Assembly: GCA_006386115.1 (NCBI GenBank)
Contig: VFIW01000126.1
Coordinates: 56,349-120,348 of the forward strand
Direction: 5' to 3'
Source of the DNA: Globisporangium splendens
Lineage: Eukaryota > Oomycota > Peronosporomycetes > Pythiales > Pythiaceae
DNA: 64,000 nucleotides
Below are positions 33,036-43,700 of this stretch, piece after piece. Position numbers and translations under genes: made by a program. The first letter of the stretch is position 1; each line of letters starts with the position of its first letter. The notes under the pieces are model-generated. The model saw nothing but the letters and a program-made list of their open reading frames with translations. It was not told where the DNA came from and searched no databases.

Positions 33036-34999
33036 GTGGGGGATGAACGCCTGAGGCATGACGAAGATGATGATGACGAAGACGCGGATGACGAACACGA
33101 CTCAGCGCTGCAAAAAGCCGCCCGCGCAGGGATTCAACTGCTCGAGGAGAATGCGCAACTTGCCGACGAAGTTCGCGAGCTGCAGTTGCAGCTCACGCAC
33201 GGGCACGAGCAAACGCAGGAGATGAGCCGGATGCTCGACGAAAAAGAGGTACAAGTGGACCAGCTCACGCAGCACTTGCGCGAGTCGATCCGAGAGAACC
33301 AGCGTCTTTTGGCAGAGCTCACTCAGTCAAAGAAAGAGACACTGAGTTATAGGGATCTTCTCGCCGAACAGCAACAGCAGCTGCAGGACTCGCCTGGAAA
33401 GCGACTCGTACGAGCACCTTCGCCAAAGCAAAGAGCTCAGCAGACACAGCAGAGGATGCGATCAAAGTCACTGCTGGTGAGCCTTGACCAAGCATCCATT
33501 TTTCATGCCATAAGTAACAGGGCTGTACAATCTGACCCTGCGACGTTCGGTGACCAAGATAACCAGAAAAAGTGGCTGCTGCCAGCTCACCAGTCGGCTG
33601 GAATAGTCCGAAGCGGCGGCAGGTCTCAGCAAGACTTGACGAAGTCGAAGCAAAGTATGAGGAAGAACACCGACGCAATAGCGTGCTGAAAATGGAGCTA
33701 CAGAGCGCTCAAAGGAAGATCAGCGAACTTAAGCCGCTCAATGCGCAGCTTCATGAAGCGAACGAAGCAATCCAGGTGCTGCGAGCCCAGATCGACGAGC
33801 TCGAGAAAAAGCTGGCATTGTCCTGGGAAGAAAGTGCAGAAGAACGAGAGCTGATCCAAAGTCTGAGGACGACTATTGAGATTTACCAGAAACTGGACGA
33901 TCCGAGTCCAGGCATCAAGAATGACGAGAAACAATCTCACAGCCATGGAATTGACGTGGGCGATGATGTTCAAGTTCGCAAACTCGCGAGAATGCGACGG
34001 AGGAAATCAAATGGTTGCATTTTCCCCAAGACACGTCCACCAAATAGCTGGATGAGCCCAGTCGTCGAGGCGAGTTTCCACTCACAGGACGACACCAGCG
34101 ACGTGGTTTTAGAAACGCTGGACAATCTGGCAGAGCAACTGCTGCAGCTAAAGCAACCGGAGCCATTTCCTCCTCATATATCCAAGTCTTCAGGGAAATC
34201 TATGCGTCCAAACATCAGTCAGGCAAACAAAACCATGGAAGATGCGAGTATCGCAAGCGTTGCCACTTGGTCTCGGTATCGATTCTTAGAGCAGCAAGTC
34301 GCCGTGCTACAGGATCTTCTGAAGCGGTATCGATCCCAGTGGCACCAGTTTTCGGAGAAAAGATGCGCCATTGAGATCGAAAATACACATCTTTTGAGCC
34401 GCGTGGAAGAGCTGACGCTACTGCTGCAACGGCAGTGTGACACATGTGCACGCGCGAACGAAAGCACGGCCAAAGAAGAAGCGTGGCAGTCAACAGCGAC
34501 TGCGTACGAGACTTCACTACAACAGACATCAAACGCAGGAGAAAGCGAGATGGAAGAGGATGCGGAAGTGGAGCATGTGTGCTTTTCGATCCTTCGCCGT
34601 CTTACGGATAGCTGGACAACGGACAAGTCCAAGCGGATGCACCTTCACGACTGGCTCATAAACGCAATCCGAGGCACAGGAATCAGAAAACCGATGCATT
34701 TACCGAATTTAACGCGTGAAATCGCTTCTGGCTTCGAGGTGTTGCTGGTTCCGATTCTTCGCGAGAAATTTGGCGTTCAAGTTTACGTCGAGAAGCGGCT
34801 ACGACCCGTCATCGTGACAGATTTAAAGCTGCATATTGTGGAGACGGACACCGAGAAAGCAAAGGCGTGTCTTCATCGGATCCGTCGCTCACTGATGTGG
34901 TTGGTCGACGTTGAGACAGCCCAACTCGAGGACACAGCATGGCTCGACGAAATTTCTCGTCGAAAAGCTGTGCGCATGTGCTTGGGGAAAAGCATCTGA
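33036..34999 (+). CDS. CC1-box coiled-coil protein with shared C-terminal domain (paralogue C)
   Basis: Two exons are clear: 33036-33513 and 33630-34999. The intron 33514-33629 was placed by aligning with the paralogue at 19708-21910 (DQASIFHAI... against NQASVFTWA...). The frame has no ATG at its beginning (33036 is GTG), so a first exon upstream is missing from this model. After an acidic stretch comes DSALQKAARAGIQLLEENAQ, the AAxxG CC1-box pattern. Coiled coils fill the middle. The last 130 residues hold the domain shared with the paralogue, beginning LTDSWTTDKSKRMHLHDWLI. It continues NAIRGTGIRKPMHLPNLTRE and ends with FEVLLVPILREKFGVQVYV. A dynein-adaptor-like role is inferred from the CC1 box; the C-terminal domain has no name I recognise. 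Confidence 0.75.
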
Positions 35000-35159
35000 A
35001 GGACAATATTCTGAATATTGCCTTATGTATTTAAAGCAGATTGCGAGTGTTACTCGGCTTTTACAAAAAATGCACGATTGTTAGCCATTACATCGCAGCC
35101 GAGCGAAACAGCCGCTGGTCTTCGGACACATAGTTGCCTGGTGGCACGATCGGGCCGTC

Positions 35160-37604
35160 CTACGCGTGCTCGTCGCCGATCATACGGTAGTCCGCACGAA
35201 TCGGCTGCTTTTCTTTCATCGCTGGCTGGTAATACACATTATCCAGAAAGTGGAAGGTCGATGCAGGGTCTTGCTGAGATCTCAATTCGTCCAGACGCAC
35301 GCATTCAACAATTGGCAGGTGCTTGGCGACGCGAGGAAACAATCTGCTCATGTAGTAGTTGAATACCAAGATACAAAAGATCAAAACGGCAATGCACACG
35401 GACGGGATCGGCGCTTTCTTCAGCGAGAGGATGCCGACGAGTGTCAGCTGCGCCACGACGAGTGCGATGATCAAAAACTTGTACAAGCGCGGCCAGTATG
35501 CACCCAGTGCAAACGACATCGGCTTGTACACGAACAAGACTTGACGCCGGTACACGATCTCAGAGACAAAGAAGAACCAGCCTGTGAAGAGACAGACCAA
35601 GGGTGCAATCGGTGCAAACGTGAGCGTCACGAGCATCACGAGAAAGCTATCGGCAAACGCGTTGGTCGGATCAAAAGCATCGGTCAACGAAATGGGTCGC
35701 AGTCCGGACCATTTCGCTTCGCGTTCACGTCGTGTGAGTTTTGGTGCAAGCAGGTAGAACAACACGGAGAGCAGCAACGGGATGACCCGCAAGAGCTCCA
35801 GAACGAGACTCAGTCCTGTCCGCACGATCACGTACGAAATGAAGAATGTCGATTGCTGCGGCATACTCCTTCCCAACATGCCAACCAGCACCTTGGGTCG
35901 GTCAACAATTTCCTCCAGGCTGTCCAAGACCGTCCCGACAATCACAGTCACGAAAAAGATCTGGATCAGTTGGAAATACGCCAATTTCGTAAACACAGAT
36001 GCGCGCACTTCGGTATTCGATGGGTGCCCTTCTCGCCCCGATAAAAAGCTAAACACGAGCGGTGCAAGTGCATTAAACGCCACCAGTGCGAGGGGTGCAA
36101 GTTGCTTGAACAGCTCTTCCAAGATGGGGTAATCATCAAAAGCCCTGTTTAAGAATGGCCAGGTACGTCGTAGCGATTCAACTGTCGCGAGTGAGGCCAC
36201 AAATGCGGTTGGAATTGTCCAGAACAGCACAATCACTGCAGTGAGCATCGAAGAAACGAGTTTCCACACAGACCGTGTCCGGTATCGTAAACCGATATTC
36301 TTCCAATGAATATCGTCAACGTGAGGCGCTGGCGAAATGGATATACAAATCGGATCACTGGATTGTAGGGTCTGCTGCGCCACTTGCGCAGACTTGAGCG
36401 ATGTAAATGAGATAAATGCTGCACGTCGCATCACATAGATGGGATGTCTCTTGCGGGCAGCTTCGCGCTCAAGCTGGTTCTCTTCTCTCCCATGCATGTC
36501 GTCATTGTCGTCGGCATCATCGTCGACCATGGACCCCGTCATCTTGCATACGCCAGAAGACCTCTGCGACTGGATTCGAATCGATACTTCACTCTCGTCA
36601 TGATTCGGTACATACGGCGTGGCTTCCCTCGATTCTTGTTCTTCCACTCGTTTCGCAAGTTGCGCTTGCGTTTCTTCGATATTGTTAATCTCACGAGCCA
36701 CCTTTTCGTTCATTTTTGCAAGACGTTCTTGATAAAAGTCAATCGAGTCCACAATGTGCCCTCTACTTCCAGCTTTGCACATCAGCACTCCACACCATGA
36801 ACGACCTTCTCGATGCTCCGGGCGTTCTTCCGATCGCTCACACACAGCGAGCGCATGCTCTAACGCATTGCGCACTTCCTCACGCTCCGCGACATAGTCT
36901 TCTAGCTTCGAGCATTCCACAGCCACATACACCGAGCGGATCGTATCGGGAAATATTCTTCGCATGTACGCTTCCAGAGTTGCTCGAGTCCGCAGCTTCA
37001 CAGGTAGTTCATCGACAAGGATACTGTACTGCGGCGCCTCCGCCCTACCAAGCAGCTCGTGACGTCGCGCCACATAGTATTGGTACTCTTTAACCAGCAG
37101 ATACATCATGAAGAAACTTACGATGAACGCCGCACCCGTCGACGCCCAGAGACGTGGATCTCGGTCAGCCAGGTTCGACATCGAAATGCTCTCGAGCGGG
37201 TCAGTATGTGTGCGCGTGTTTGATGGTGGAGTGGCCGTGGCGTACAGCGGAAGCAGCACGGCGGAGAGAACGATGACAAGCAAGGCGACCTTCTGTCCCA
37301 TCCGCAAAAACCTCAGGAACGAGAGCGTGTCTAGTCCACAGCGCTCCATGATCTCTTCTTCGGGCAGCTTGTACACATCGTAGATCCACGCAAAGGGTCG
37401 ACCAGAGCGCCGAGGCGCTGTCGCCGTCCAGAAAAGATCGTCTTCCATGCCGCGACTGTCGTAGGCGTGGCGGAACCTGTGGCGCAGGCACTCGAAGAGC
37501 AGCAGACCCGCGCCCAGCAGCGAGTAGTAGATGCTCACGCTGGTCTTGACCGTGCCGCTCGGGTCAATCCGCGCCTTCGCCGCGTCTTCCTGGGTCGTGC
37601 TCAT
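35160..37604 (-). CDS. OSCA/CSC1/TMEM63 mechanosensitive cation channel, paralogue 1
   Basis: A single exon of 814 residues. This family forms osmo- and mechanically gated, calcium-permeable cation channels. The N-terminal module has a first helix (SIYYSLLGAGLLLFECLRHR) and the AWIYDVYKLPEEEIMERCGL motif leading into LRFLRMGQKVALLVIVLSAV. A cytosolic loop of about 250 residues follows, containing a split RNA-recognition-like fold (YSILVDELPVKLRTRATLEA, RAAFISFTSLKSAQVAQQTL). HVDDIHWKNIGLRYRTRSVW then begins the pore domain with about eight further helices. An acidic stretch (DDDADDNDDMHGREE) in the loop is variable. The start is the first ATG of the frame. A second gene of the family lies at 47428-50100 and shares every block. 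Confidence 0.92.
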   Translation of the reverse strand: MSTTQEDAAKARIDPSGTVKTSVSIYYSLLGAGLLLFECLRHRFRHAYDSRGMEDDLFWTATAPRRSGRPFAWIYDVYKLPEEEIMERCGLDTLSFLRFLRMGQKVALLVIVLSAVLLPLYATATPPSNTRTHTDPLESISMSNLADRDPRLWASTGAAFIVSFFMMYLLVKEYQYYVARRHELLGRAEAPQYSILVDELPVKLRTRATLEAYMRRIFPDTIRSVYVAVECSKLEDYVAEREEVRNALEHALAVCERSEERPEHREGRSWCGVLMCKAGSRGHIVDSIDFYQERLAKMNEKVAREINNIEETQAQLAKRVEEQESREATPYVPNHDESEVSIRIQSQRSSGVCKMTGSMVDDDADDNDDMHGREENQLEREAARKRHPIYVMRRAAFISFTSLKSAQVAQQTLQSSDPICISISPAPHVDDIHWKNIGLRYRTRSVWKLVSSMLTAVIVLFWTIPTAFVASLATVESLRRTWPFLNRAFDDYPILEELFKQLAPLALVAFNALAPLVFSFLSGREGHPSNTEVRASVFTKLAYFQLIQIFFVTVIVGTVLDSLEEIVDRPKVLVGMLGRSMPQQSTFFISYVIVRTGLSLVLELLRVIPLLLSVLFYLLAPKLTRREREAKWSGLRPISLTDAFDPTNAFADSFLVMLVTLTFAPIAPLVCLFTGWFFFVSEIVYRRQVLFVYKPMSFALGAYWPRLYKFLIIALVVAQLTLVGILSLKKAPIPSVCIAVLIFCILVFNYYMSRLFPRVAKHLPIVECVRLDELRSQQDPASTFHFLDNVYYQPAMKEKQPIRADYRMIGDEHA

Positions 37605-37929
37605 GATGGTTGATGCAAATGTGAGAACGATCGGTGCCTCATCGAATGTGGATGCAGCAGTTGGCTGAGGCAGGAATTAAACTAGGAATTAAACTAGGAG
37701 TGACCTTTGAGGTCTCCTAGAATGTCACTCTCTCGAGGGGCTGAAAAACCTCAGCCCAAGAGTTGCCTTTGCAGCGAGTGACCTTGGTACATTGTGTGCC
37801 ATGGTACCGTGAATCGTCTGTCCTACGGGTCACTTTATGACCACTTGAGGATAGGGTTCACCGGTCATCGTGAGTTGTCCCGATGAGCAAGGTTTTTCAG
37901 CTCATCTGCACCTCAATCCAGCATTTTGG
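37605..37929. promoter_or_regulatory. Divergent promoter region, OSCA 1 / CID protein
   Basis: The gap is 325 bp. Near 37674-37699 a short direct duplication (AGGAATTAAACT twice) occurs. Leftward, TTCTCACATTTGCA about 20 bp before the OSCA start partly resembles an FPR element. There is no gene. Confidence 0.4.
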
Positions 37930-39662
37930 ATGGAAAGCAACATGGACGACTTCCTGCTGGAGTTGCGCGCGCTGGACGAAACGCAGGACCGTGTCGAGGC
38001 CGTAAGCGACGAGATGCTCAAGGCCCAGTCCGCAGACGAAGCCAAGGACATGGTGAACCACTGGATGAGCGAACTCCGCACCAGCGACTTCAACTCGGAG
38101 CGCGTCGCGTTCCTTTACGTCTCCAACCACGTGCTGCAGAAGACACAGGGTGGGGGAGATTCCGTTGAAGAAGGCACGCCCGACTTTGTCGGCTTTTTCG
38201 GTGCGTACATGGAAGAAGCCGTTTCGCTCGTCAGCAACTCGCCCATGGATCGACAGAATGTGACGCGTCTCCTGGAGCTCTGGCACGAGAAAGAGGTAAC
38301 ACAAACGTAGGGATGCTTTTGCAAATGCCTTCTTATACATCTCGACTGATAGTGTGACATCTGACATCCTATGCAGATTTACCCAGATGAACAAATTCTG
38401 CGCATGTGGACATGCACAGGCGAAGATCTTCCAGTGTTCCTGGTCGCGCTTGCAGCTCAAAATACGCACAACGACAACAACGGGAGCGCAGAGAGCCACT
38501 CCGTCGACGACGTAGACCATGAAACGCACCACGTGCAGCTACCGACACTGCCGATGAAGTTGAATACGCACTCTGCGAATCCCATTTTGGACGCGCTAAA
38601 GCAGATTGATCACCACAAAGCTGTAATTCAGTTTCTGGACCAAGCAGTGAAAGAAAAGCACCAGTACATCCTACTGCATGCAGCTACGAGGTACCAGACA
38701 CCAGAAGATCTTCTCACTGATCGCACCACTACACCTGCACAAATGAGGCAGCGTGTCGAAGATTGCCTTCGTCTTGTGAAGATCCGCAATGTAAGGAAAA
38801 GGGTATGCTGATGTGCGTTTTTGCTAATGGAATGACTCATATTTCTTGTCTCTATCCTTTCAGAAATACATGAGTGAAATTCCAGCGCTAAAAGAGCAGC
38901 TACAGTCTGCGGTCATCAAGATGAAGAACGATGAGGTGCGTTTTGTTTGATATATGCATGGACTATTCGGTCTGACTTTTTGCTTTTGTTGTTATTTGCA
39001 GGAGACTGCTGGAAGTAAAATTGAACAAAAGCTGGAGGTAAAGACGATTGCGTTGTTTAGATTGAGCGCCTTTTTGTATGTAGACTGACATCAGCTTTTT
39101 TGTCTGGAAGCAATGTGATATCATTGACATTGGGCTAGCCGATTTGTCCGAGCATCGAGATACATACCCAGAGGAGGTACACTCTAAATCCTACCACCAT
39201 GGTCACCATGCGTGCGTGCTAATCGTGTCGCTCTATGGCACTTTGCAGTGGTCAAAAGAAGCATATGCCTGCAGTCTGCGCCGGAGACGCAAAGAAGAAG
39301 AGCAACGCCAACGAGAGGAGCAGATGTCTCGGTTGCACCAAGAAGCCATCGCCGAGAGTGCTGCTCATGCGATGCACTTGGAGGCGGATTTTAACGGCAG
39401 CTCTTCAGCTGAGCTTCAGTCGTTGTCGAAGGAGCTGGGTTCGCGAAAGTCCGAGAAGGAGGTGAAACCGGAAGAGACGAACGAGATGGTGTGGCATCCG
39501 TAAGTGCTCCTTTTCTTCTTGACGTTTTTTGTTCTGAATGGCTGGGTGACGCTCTCTGCTCACGTGGTTATTTTTTCCTACCTCTTCCTACACAGAGTAC
39601 TCAAAGAACTAGTGCCACTGCAGAGCTTGAACTTGGAGTGGGAGTCTTGGCGAGATCATTAG
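37930..39662 (+). CDS. CID-domain protein (RPRD1/Rtt103-like, binds RNA Pol II CTD)
   Basis: Seven exons (37930-38295, 38377-38790, 38864-38935, 39002-39037, 39111-39176, 39249-39499, 39596-39662) give 423 residues. Residues 1-130 are a CTD-interacting domain: DETQDRVEAVSDEMLKAQ, then VNHWMSELRTS, RVAFLYVSNHVLQKTQ and VTRLLELWHEKEIYPDEQIL. This matches the helix bundle of RPRD1A/B, Rtt103 and Pcf11 that reads phosphorylated RNA polymerase II tails. A coiled coil follows (VEDCLRLVKIRNKYMSEIPA, LKEQLQSAVIKMKND) as in RPRD1. The C-terminal half has a basic-acidic helix with RRRRKEEEQRQREEQ. The expected role is transcription termination or CTD dephosphorylation control in the nucleus. Met at 37942 is an alternative start. 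Two exons are only 36 and 66 nt. Confidence 0.88.
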
Positions 39663-39722
39663 GCAGCTAAGACTTCATGTGTCTGTTTCACGCAAAAAAT
39701 GGCTGTTTTGTTTTATTCCTTA

Positions 39723-40459
39723 TTAATCAAGTTGAGAGGTGGAGCAGTGCTTTGCCGTCATCTCCGTCGCAACTGTAAATACTTTCAGAATGAATGAAAT
39801 CACGCTGGTGCTGAATATGCTTGTCGATGGAGGCTTCATCGGCCGCGACACTTGGTCAAGAGCTACGCAGCAGTAGAACACAGGTGCTAGCGCCATCTCG
39901 ACTGCCTTATCTGTGATTTTGTACAGCATTTTCGCTCTGGGTGAGGCAAGCATGGAAAGATCTATTCCATAGCGGCAAAACACGCACAGCAATCAATTTG
40001 ACAGTCCCATAACGGAAATATGCCACCGCAAAAGACGTATCCGTACCTGTGTGCAACGTGCTGAACGCAGCTTCTGCTGGGAATGAGTTGTGTTTGCTCG
40101 ATGCCCACTGAGCTTGGACGCGTTGCGCCGCGCAGTGGATCTTTCCGCGAATGTGGCATCCGATCCCCCACCATGCCTTGTTTTCTCGCTTCCAGCCCAG
40201 AAACGAGAAGTCCCACCAACGACTGAATCTTCGAGCTGAGATGCAAACCAGACTGAGAGGATGGGCTCGACCACCGCTAGGTTGCTGCATGCGGGAGCGC
40301 TTGGTCGCTGAGTTGCTCTTCGTCGCGTCGACGACACCACTGGAACCTGTCGGCATGTTGTTGTCGCACTACTCGTGCGGCGCTCGTCTGTGGTCCGCCG
40401 TCGCTGATCCTTTTCTCGTTCTGCACGCATGTCACTCACCCGACAAATGGACCTGCCAT
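39723..40459 (-). CDS. Small hypothetical protein, 140 aa
   Basis: I do not recognise the product. A three-exon model (40459-40440, 40235-40047, 39936-39723) keeps one frame, with a GTGAGT donor, a GTACGG donor and two pyrimidine-rich acceptors. It reads MAGPFVGSKIQSLVGLLVSG at the start. A conserved-looking central part, RAKMLYKITDKAVEMALAPV, leads into a hydrophobic stretch (FYCCVALDQV). A second hydrophobic helix, STSVISFILKVFTV, lies near the C-terminus. Two short hydrophobic segments suggest a small membrane protein. Alternative splice choices in the middle exon remain possible, because all three frames stay open for a while. The gene is divergent from eIF3a across 285 bp and ends 60 bp from the stop of the CID gene. 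Confidence 0.45.
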
Positions 40460-40744
40460 GGCTCCAAAAATAAGCTCCGACACTTCAAATCTCAGCGAAA
40501 AAAGTTAGTCAGCAGCAGCACTCACTAAATTCGATTCAGCTGGCAAAAGTGCTAAGTACGATTTGTCAAAGGTTACGCTTTCTCAAGTGCAGTTCATGTT
40601 TGCCACACTACATCAGGAAATGGGGCCAGTATTCGATGGTTTTTGCCTCCATCGAACGAGTGGTGTCGAGCTGAAAGCTTTGTGGTGGGGATCGTGGACG
40701 CGACACTTGCGTTAAAACAGCGGAGAAGGGAAGCAAGCAGCAGC

Positions 40745-43700
40745 ATGTCGTTCTTCTTCCAGAAGCCGGAGAATGCGCTCAAGCGCGCCAAGGAGCTCAT
40801 GTCCATCCCCAACGTGGACGCTGGTGTGCTCAAGCGCACCAAGCGTTCTGCGTTGGAGATCCTCCACGATGCGTTGATCGCCAAGAAGAACCGCACGTGG
40901 CAACCAACCCACGAGGAGCTCATGATCCTCTACTTGGACATCTGTATGGAACTCCAGCTGGGCCGCATCGCCAAGGACGGACTCCACCAGTATCGCAACC
41001 TTTCTATTCAGCACAACCCAGCCTCGTTGGAGACTGTGATCACGCACTTTGTGTCCCAGACCGAGCAGAAGTTGGCGCAAGCCAAGCGTGAAAGCAATGA
41101 CTTGATCATCTTGGCCGCTGCGAAGGTCGACTTGGAAGCTGCGCAGACCCCAGAAGCTGTCATGCTCTCGACCACCACTTTCGAAGGCTCGAGCGACCGC
41201 ACGGATCGCGAAGTCGTCGTTCCATGGTTGCGTTTCACTTGGGAAACCTACCGCACTGTGTTGGATATCCTCAAGAACAACACCAAGCTGGAAGGGCTTT
41301 ACAAGTCGATTGCGTTGAAGGCTTTCGACTTTTGCGTTGAGTACACTCGCAAGATTGAATTCCGCCGTCTTTGCGAAATCTTGCGCAACCACTTGGGCAG
41401 CCTCCAGAAGCATTCGGCCGCGCCAACGAGCCAATCGTCTCGTTTGCTGCGCTCGTGGGACGGGTTCACGCTTGAAGGCGTTGAAAGCTTGCTCGAAATC
41501 CGTTACCGCCAACTTCAGGTGGCCACGGACCTCGAGCTCTTTTCGGAAGCTTTCCGCACGATCGATGACATCAACACCATCATGAGTCTGGTCGAGCAGG
41601 TGCCACGTTTGGAATTGATGGTGACGTACTACGAGAAGCTCGCGCAGATCTTCTTGGTCTCCAAGAACCAGCTGTTCCACGCGTACGCGCTTTACAAGTG
41701 GTACTCGCTCCGTGTTGGTGGTCTTGAAGGCATCAATGGTGGTGCTGCGTTGGCTTTGTTGCCATCGCTTGTGAAACCAGAAGAGCAGGAGGAAATTGCC
41801 ACCCGCGTGGTGCTTGCTGCGCTTTCGATCCCATTGTTGGAGTTTGAATCGGCTTCTCCTGTACTGGATAGCGACAGCACGCCATCGGCGGTGAACTCGG
41901 CTGAAAGTAGTCTCTCGTCTACTGCTCGTGAGAAAAATGCCCGCATGGCTGCTTTGTTGGGCTTCGCGGCGACTCCAACTCGCGCCAACCTTTTGGACGA
42001 GATTGACGCTGCCGGGATCATTAAGAAGGCTGTGCCAGAGGTGTCCTCGCTGTATTTCCACTTGGAACGCCAAGAAGTGGACCCGTTGCAGATCGTGAAG
42101 CAGGTCAAGCCAAACTTGGAGAAGATCCGCGAGCTCTCGAACTCGTACAAGAACCAGACGCAGGAAGTTTCGTACTCGAGCAGCGTTGAACGCTTGCTTG
42201 TGCGTCGCGTCCTCTTCCAATTGACTCGTGTGTACTCGAGTGTCACTATCGCGCACTTGCGTTCGCTCTTTATGGGCTTGAACGTCAGCTACCAAGAGAT
42301 CGAGCAATTGATCGTGCGCTCGCGCTCGCTCAGCACCGTCGCCCACGCTAGTGCACCAAGCCTGTCGTCCATGTACTTGAAGAACCAGAGTGGCAACAGC
42401 AGCAGCAACACCGTCGAAGCGTCCACCTCGGCTGCTACCGCCACTGCGGCGCGCACTAAGATTCGCATCGACCACGTGCAACAGATCATTCGTTTCAGCG
42501 ATGCCGTGGAGCTCGAAGCGAACCCAGCGCAATTGACACTCTTGGGTGAACGCCTTGACCGTGTCCTGAAGAAGGTCCAGTACTCGAAGAACCAAGAAGC
42601 CCTTGAAGCTCGCCGCACGAAGCTTTTTGAGAACGCGCGCAGCAAACTCGACGCGACCCGCTCTGTCATGCTCGAACGCCGTGAGATCATCGAGCGCAAG
42701 AAGGAAGAGCTTGAACGCCTGCAGCAAGAAAAGGTGAAGACCTTGGAGAAAAAGCGTCAAGAGTACGAGCAACAGCGTCAGCAGGTCGAGAGAGAGCGCC
42801 TGGAGCAGGAAGCCAAGCGACGTGATCTGGAAAAGAAACAGAAGATCAAGGATGAAATCGCGCTGAAGGAGACCAAGCAAATGTTGGACAAGTTGGGCCA
42901 CAAGGACCTTGACAACATCGATTTGGAGAACTTCGATCGCGAAAAGGTCCTGAACGAAGCCAAGGAGAAGGCTCAAAAGGCCAAGGAAGACGCTCAGCGC
43001 AAGCTGCGTGACAGCGCCCGTCGTCTAGATTACATCATTCGCGCCACGCGTGAAGTTGAGCAGCCAATTTTGCAAAAGCAGTTCGCGGCGACCAAGGAGG
43101 ATGCCAAGCAGCAGTACGAACAAGAAAAGCAGGAGAAGCTGAAGATTGCGAAGGAGGCGTACGAGTTGGGCCTGAAAGAAAAGGAGCGTCTGGCGACCGC
43201 GTTCACCGTGTTTGGCGAATTCGTGGAGGCTCATCATGCGCGTCGTCGTGAATTGTACGAGAAGGCAGCTGAAGAGCATCAGAAGAAGGCTCTGCTAGAA
43301 CGTCTTGAAAAGCGCGTCGCTCACGCCAAGGAACGTTACGACGAGGAGCAAGAGCGCCTACGTGAAGAAGAAGAGGAGCGTGAACGTATTCGCCGCGAGG
43401 AAGAGGAAGCGCGCGAACGTGCTCGCCAGTTGGAGATTGAGGAAGAGTTGCGTCGCCAAGAAGAGGAGGAAGAAGAAAACCGTCGCTTGGCGGAAGAAGA
43501 AAAGGAGCGTGAGCTTGCCGCTGAGAAGGAGCGCGAACGTCAAGAGCGCGAGCGTGAGTCTAGCATCAACAGCCGCTTTGGATCCGCTGGTAGTTCCTAC
43601 CGTCCTCCAATGCGCGCTGGCCGCTCCGACCGTGATGATGGCGAGTGGACACAAGTCAGCCGTAGCTCGTCGTCTCGTGTGGCTGCTCCTGAGGGCAACT

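Noticed and set aside
40712..42976. 754-codon open frame on the minus strand
   Set aside because: It lies wholly opposite eIF3a, whose identity is certain. Its Leu/Val-rich composition is what reverse reading of Glu/Lys/Gln-rich codons gives.
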